From Acidimicrobiaceae bacterium (GTDB taxonomy: Bacteria; Actinomycetota; Acidimicrobiia; Acidimicrobiales; Bog-793), in NCBI GenBank assembly GCA_025463965.1, contig JAODBN010000264.1, positions 1 through 7,383 on the forward strand: a stretch of 7,383 nt of DNA, written 5' to 3'. Positions 6,232 through 7,383 of the stretch are shown in pieces (position 1 is the first letter of the stretch; each line of letters opens with the position of its first letter). The notes under the pieces are model-generated. The model saw nothing but the letters and a program-made list of their open reading frames with translations. It did not search any database and had not been told where the DNA came from. Both the position numbers and the translations under genes were made by a program.

Positions 6232-7383
6232 GTGCCGGGTCGATCACGGCGATGAAGGCGATCAGCTCGAAGTCGTCGAGGCCCGCAATCGCCTGCGTCA
6301 GCGCGGTGGTCGGGCCATCGCTGAAGAGGCTATCAATATCGCGCTCGTCCGTGACCTCGATCATGGAGCGGATCGCCGCAGTGAGGAGTTCGGAGTACTT
6401 CTCCATCCGGACGCCCTCACTGGTTGCGGCGTTGAAGATGCGCGTGACTCCAGCGACCGGTTGGTCGTAGGGACGGCATCCCGCGCGGACGAGGTCGAGC
6501 AGGTGCTTGGCCTCGGTATGGTCGGAGATGACGTTGCCCTCGTCGTCAAGGTAGACGAGGTAGTGCGGGTGGAGGCGGTTGCCGCGGTTGAAGCTCTCAT
6601 CGGCGTTGACGTTGCGCAGCACGAAGAGGACGCCGGGGTGCAGGCCCTTCGCGGGGTCGGCGGGGATGACGGCGTGCAGGCCCTTCGGCGCGGAGGCCAG
6701 GTCACCGTACTCCTTGATGTAGCCGAGCAGGTCCATGCGGAAGTCGTTGAGGCCAAGGTCGGTGATCGAGATGCCGGTGCGGACGTCCTCGAGCTCGATG
6801 ACCTCGTCCTGGAGCCTGCGGAGCTGCTCCTTCCGGAACGTTGCGTCACTGCCTTCGAGCGTCAGCACGTTGTCGTTGGCGGACCCGGCGAGGTCGGCGA
6901 TGACCATGCGGTTCTCGACGCGTTCCTTGAGGTTGATGTACTCGTCCAGGGAGATGTCGGGCCAGAAGTTGACGAGCTGAATCTGCTCATTAGTTGAGCC
7001 GATGCGGTCGATGCGACCGAACCGCTGAATGATCCGTACCGGGTTCCAGTGGATGTCGTAGTTGACCAGGTAGTCGCAGTCCTGCAGGTTCTGGCCCTCG
7101 CTGATGACGTCGGTGCCGATCAGCACGTCGAGTTCCCCCGTGGCCTTTGGCATGGTGAGGTGGCGTTGCTTCGACCTTGGCGAGAAGAGCGTGAGGGCCT
7201 GCTGGAAGTCGTATCCGGTACCCAGCGTCGTCTTCGCCCCATGCGCGCCGCCCGTGATGAGCGCGGTCTCCAGTCCTGCCGCGCTGAGCGAAGGTGCCAG
7301 TTCCCGGTAGAGGTACTCGGCGGTGTCGGCAAACGCGGAAAAGATCAGCATCTTCCTGTTGCCCGGGTTGATGGGGCTGGCAG
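6218..7383 (-). CDS. SNF2/RapA-like superfamily 2 helicase, C-terminal part (5' end outside window)
   Basis: About 387 residues are visible. The open frame continues to the window edge, so the gene starts upstream, and the first methionine seen (7351) is internal because NPGNRKMLIFSAF continues the helicase C domain across it. In residues of the visible part, motif V is GTDVISEGQNLQ (about 89-100) and motif VI is QRFGRIDRIGS (about 119-129), preceded by NYDIHWNPVRII. These are hallmarks of SNF2/RapA-type ATPases, which move along double-stranded DNA and usually do not unwind it. The Walker A and B motifs must lie outside the window, so its activity cannot be judged here. The last roughly 200 residues form a family-specific tail, including ESFNRGNRLHPHYLVYLDDEG, with no domain I can name. 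It is the first visible gene of the operon. DISARM DrmD is another SNF2-like defence helicase, but no other DISARM gene is seen. Confidence 0.9.
   Translation of the reverse strand, partial: ASPINPGNRKMLIFSAFADTAEYLYRELAPSLSAAGLETALITGGAHGAKTTLGTGYDFQQALTLFSPRSKQRHLTMPKATGELDVLIGTDVISEGQNLQDCDYLVNYDIHWNPVRIIQRFGRIDRIGSTNEQIQLVNFWPDISLDEYINLKERVENRMVIADLAGSANDNVLTLEGSDATFRKEQLRRLQDEVIELEDVRTGISITDLGLNDFRMDLLGYIKEYGDLASAPKGLHAVIPADPAKGLHPGVLFVLRNVNADESFNRGNRLHPHYLVYLDDEGNVISDHTEAKHLLDLVRAGCRPYDQPVAGVTRIFNAATSEGVRMEKYSELLTAAIRSMIEVTDERDIDSLFSDGPTTALTQAIAGLDDFELIAFIAVIDPAQGAE

Noticed and set aside
6185..6997. Plus-strand open frame (270 codons) opposite the helicase and the DUF4391 start
   Set aside because: It is rich in Val, Asp and Glu as expected from the reverse complement of the helicase, and has no domain or clear start signal.
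473..7383. DISARM or BREX system
   Set aside because: No DUF1998 (DrmB), phospholipase D-like (DrmC), PglZ or BrxC-type ATPase is present, and a Res subunit with PD...ETK nuclease points to type III restriction. Genes beyond the right edge cannot be excluded.
1..7383. CRISPR array or insertion sequence
   Set aside because: No regularly spaced repeats and no transposase or terminal inverted repeats were found.

Overview
The window is high in G+C throughout. The 3' half of a tRNA-Tyr and the Res, Mod and DUF4391 protein sequences look actinobacterial, but I cannot name a genus. It holds one minus-strand operon, read from the right edge towards position 1, that ends next to what looks like the border of an integrated element.

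Layout from right to left, which is the order of transcription: (i) 7383-6218, the C-terminal part of a SNF2/RapA-like superfamily 2 helicase whose 5' end lies outside the window; (ii) 6221-5532, a DUF4391 protein of unknown function that overlaps the helicase stop by 4 bases; (iii) 5519-3561, a beta-class DNA methyltransferase of the type III Mod kind; (iv) 3556-473, a type III Res-like subunit with a complete helicase motor and a C-terminal PD...ETK nuclease, starting 4 bases after mod stops. All four frames are open, the catalytic motifs that can be seen are intact, and the junctions are overlapping or nearly so. This points to one transcript and coupled translation.

Downstream of res is about 340 bases without a convincing gene (136-472). 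It contains a strong G/C hairpin and a cluster of CCACGGAC repeats. After it come the 3' half of a tRNA-Tyr(GTA) gene (71 to about 135, minus strand, CCA encoded) and a strong terminator (19-64). The T-arm, variable arm, anticodon loop and acceptor 3' strand are all present, but no matching 5' half follows. This is the pattern left at the far end of an element that integrated into a tRNA 3' end. My inference is that 1 to about 123 is host chromosome and the rest, including the operon, is the element. The intact tRNA-Tyr and any integrase should then lie beyond the right edge.

Functionally, Mod would recognise and methylate a specific site. Res would translocate and cut DNA whose sites are unmodified. 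The SNF2-like helicase and DUF4391 are extra components not found in two-gene type III restriction systems. The whole is best described as an expanded, four-gene type III-like restriction-modification defence system whose two accessory proteins have no role I can establish from sequence.
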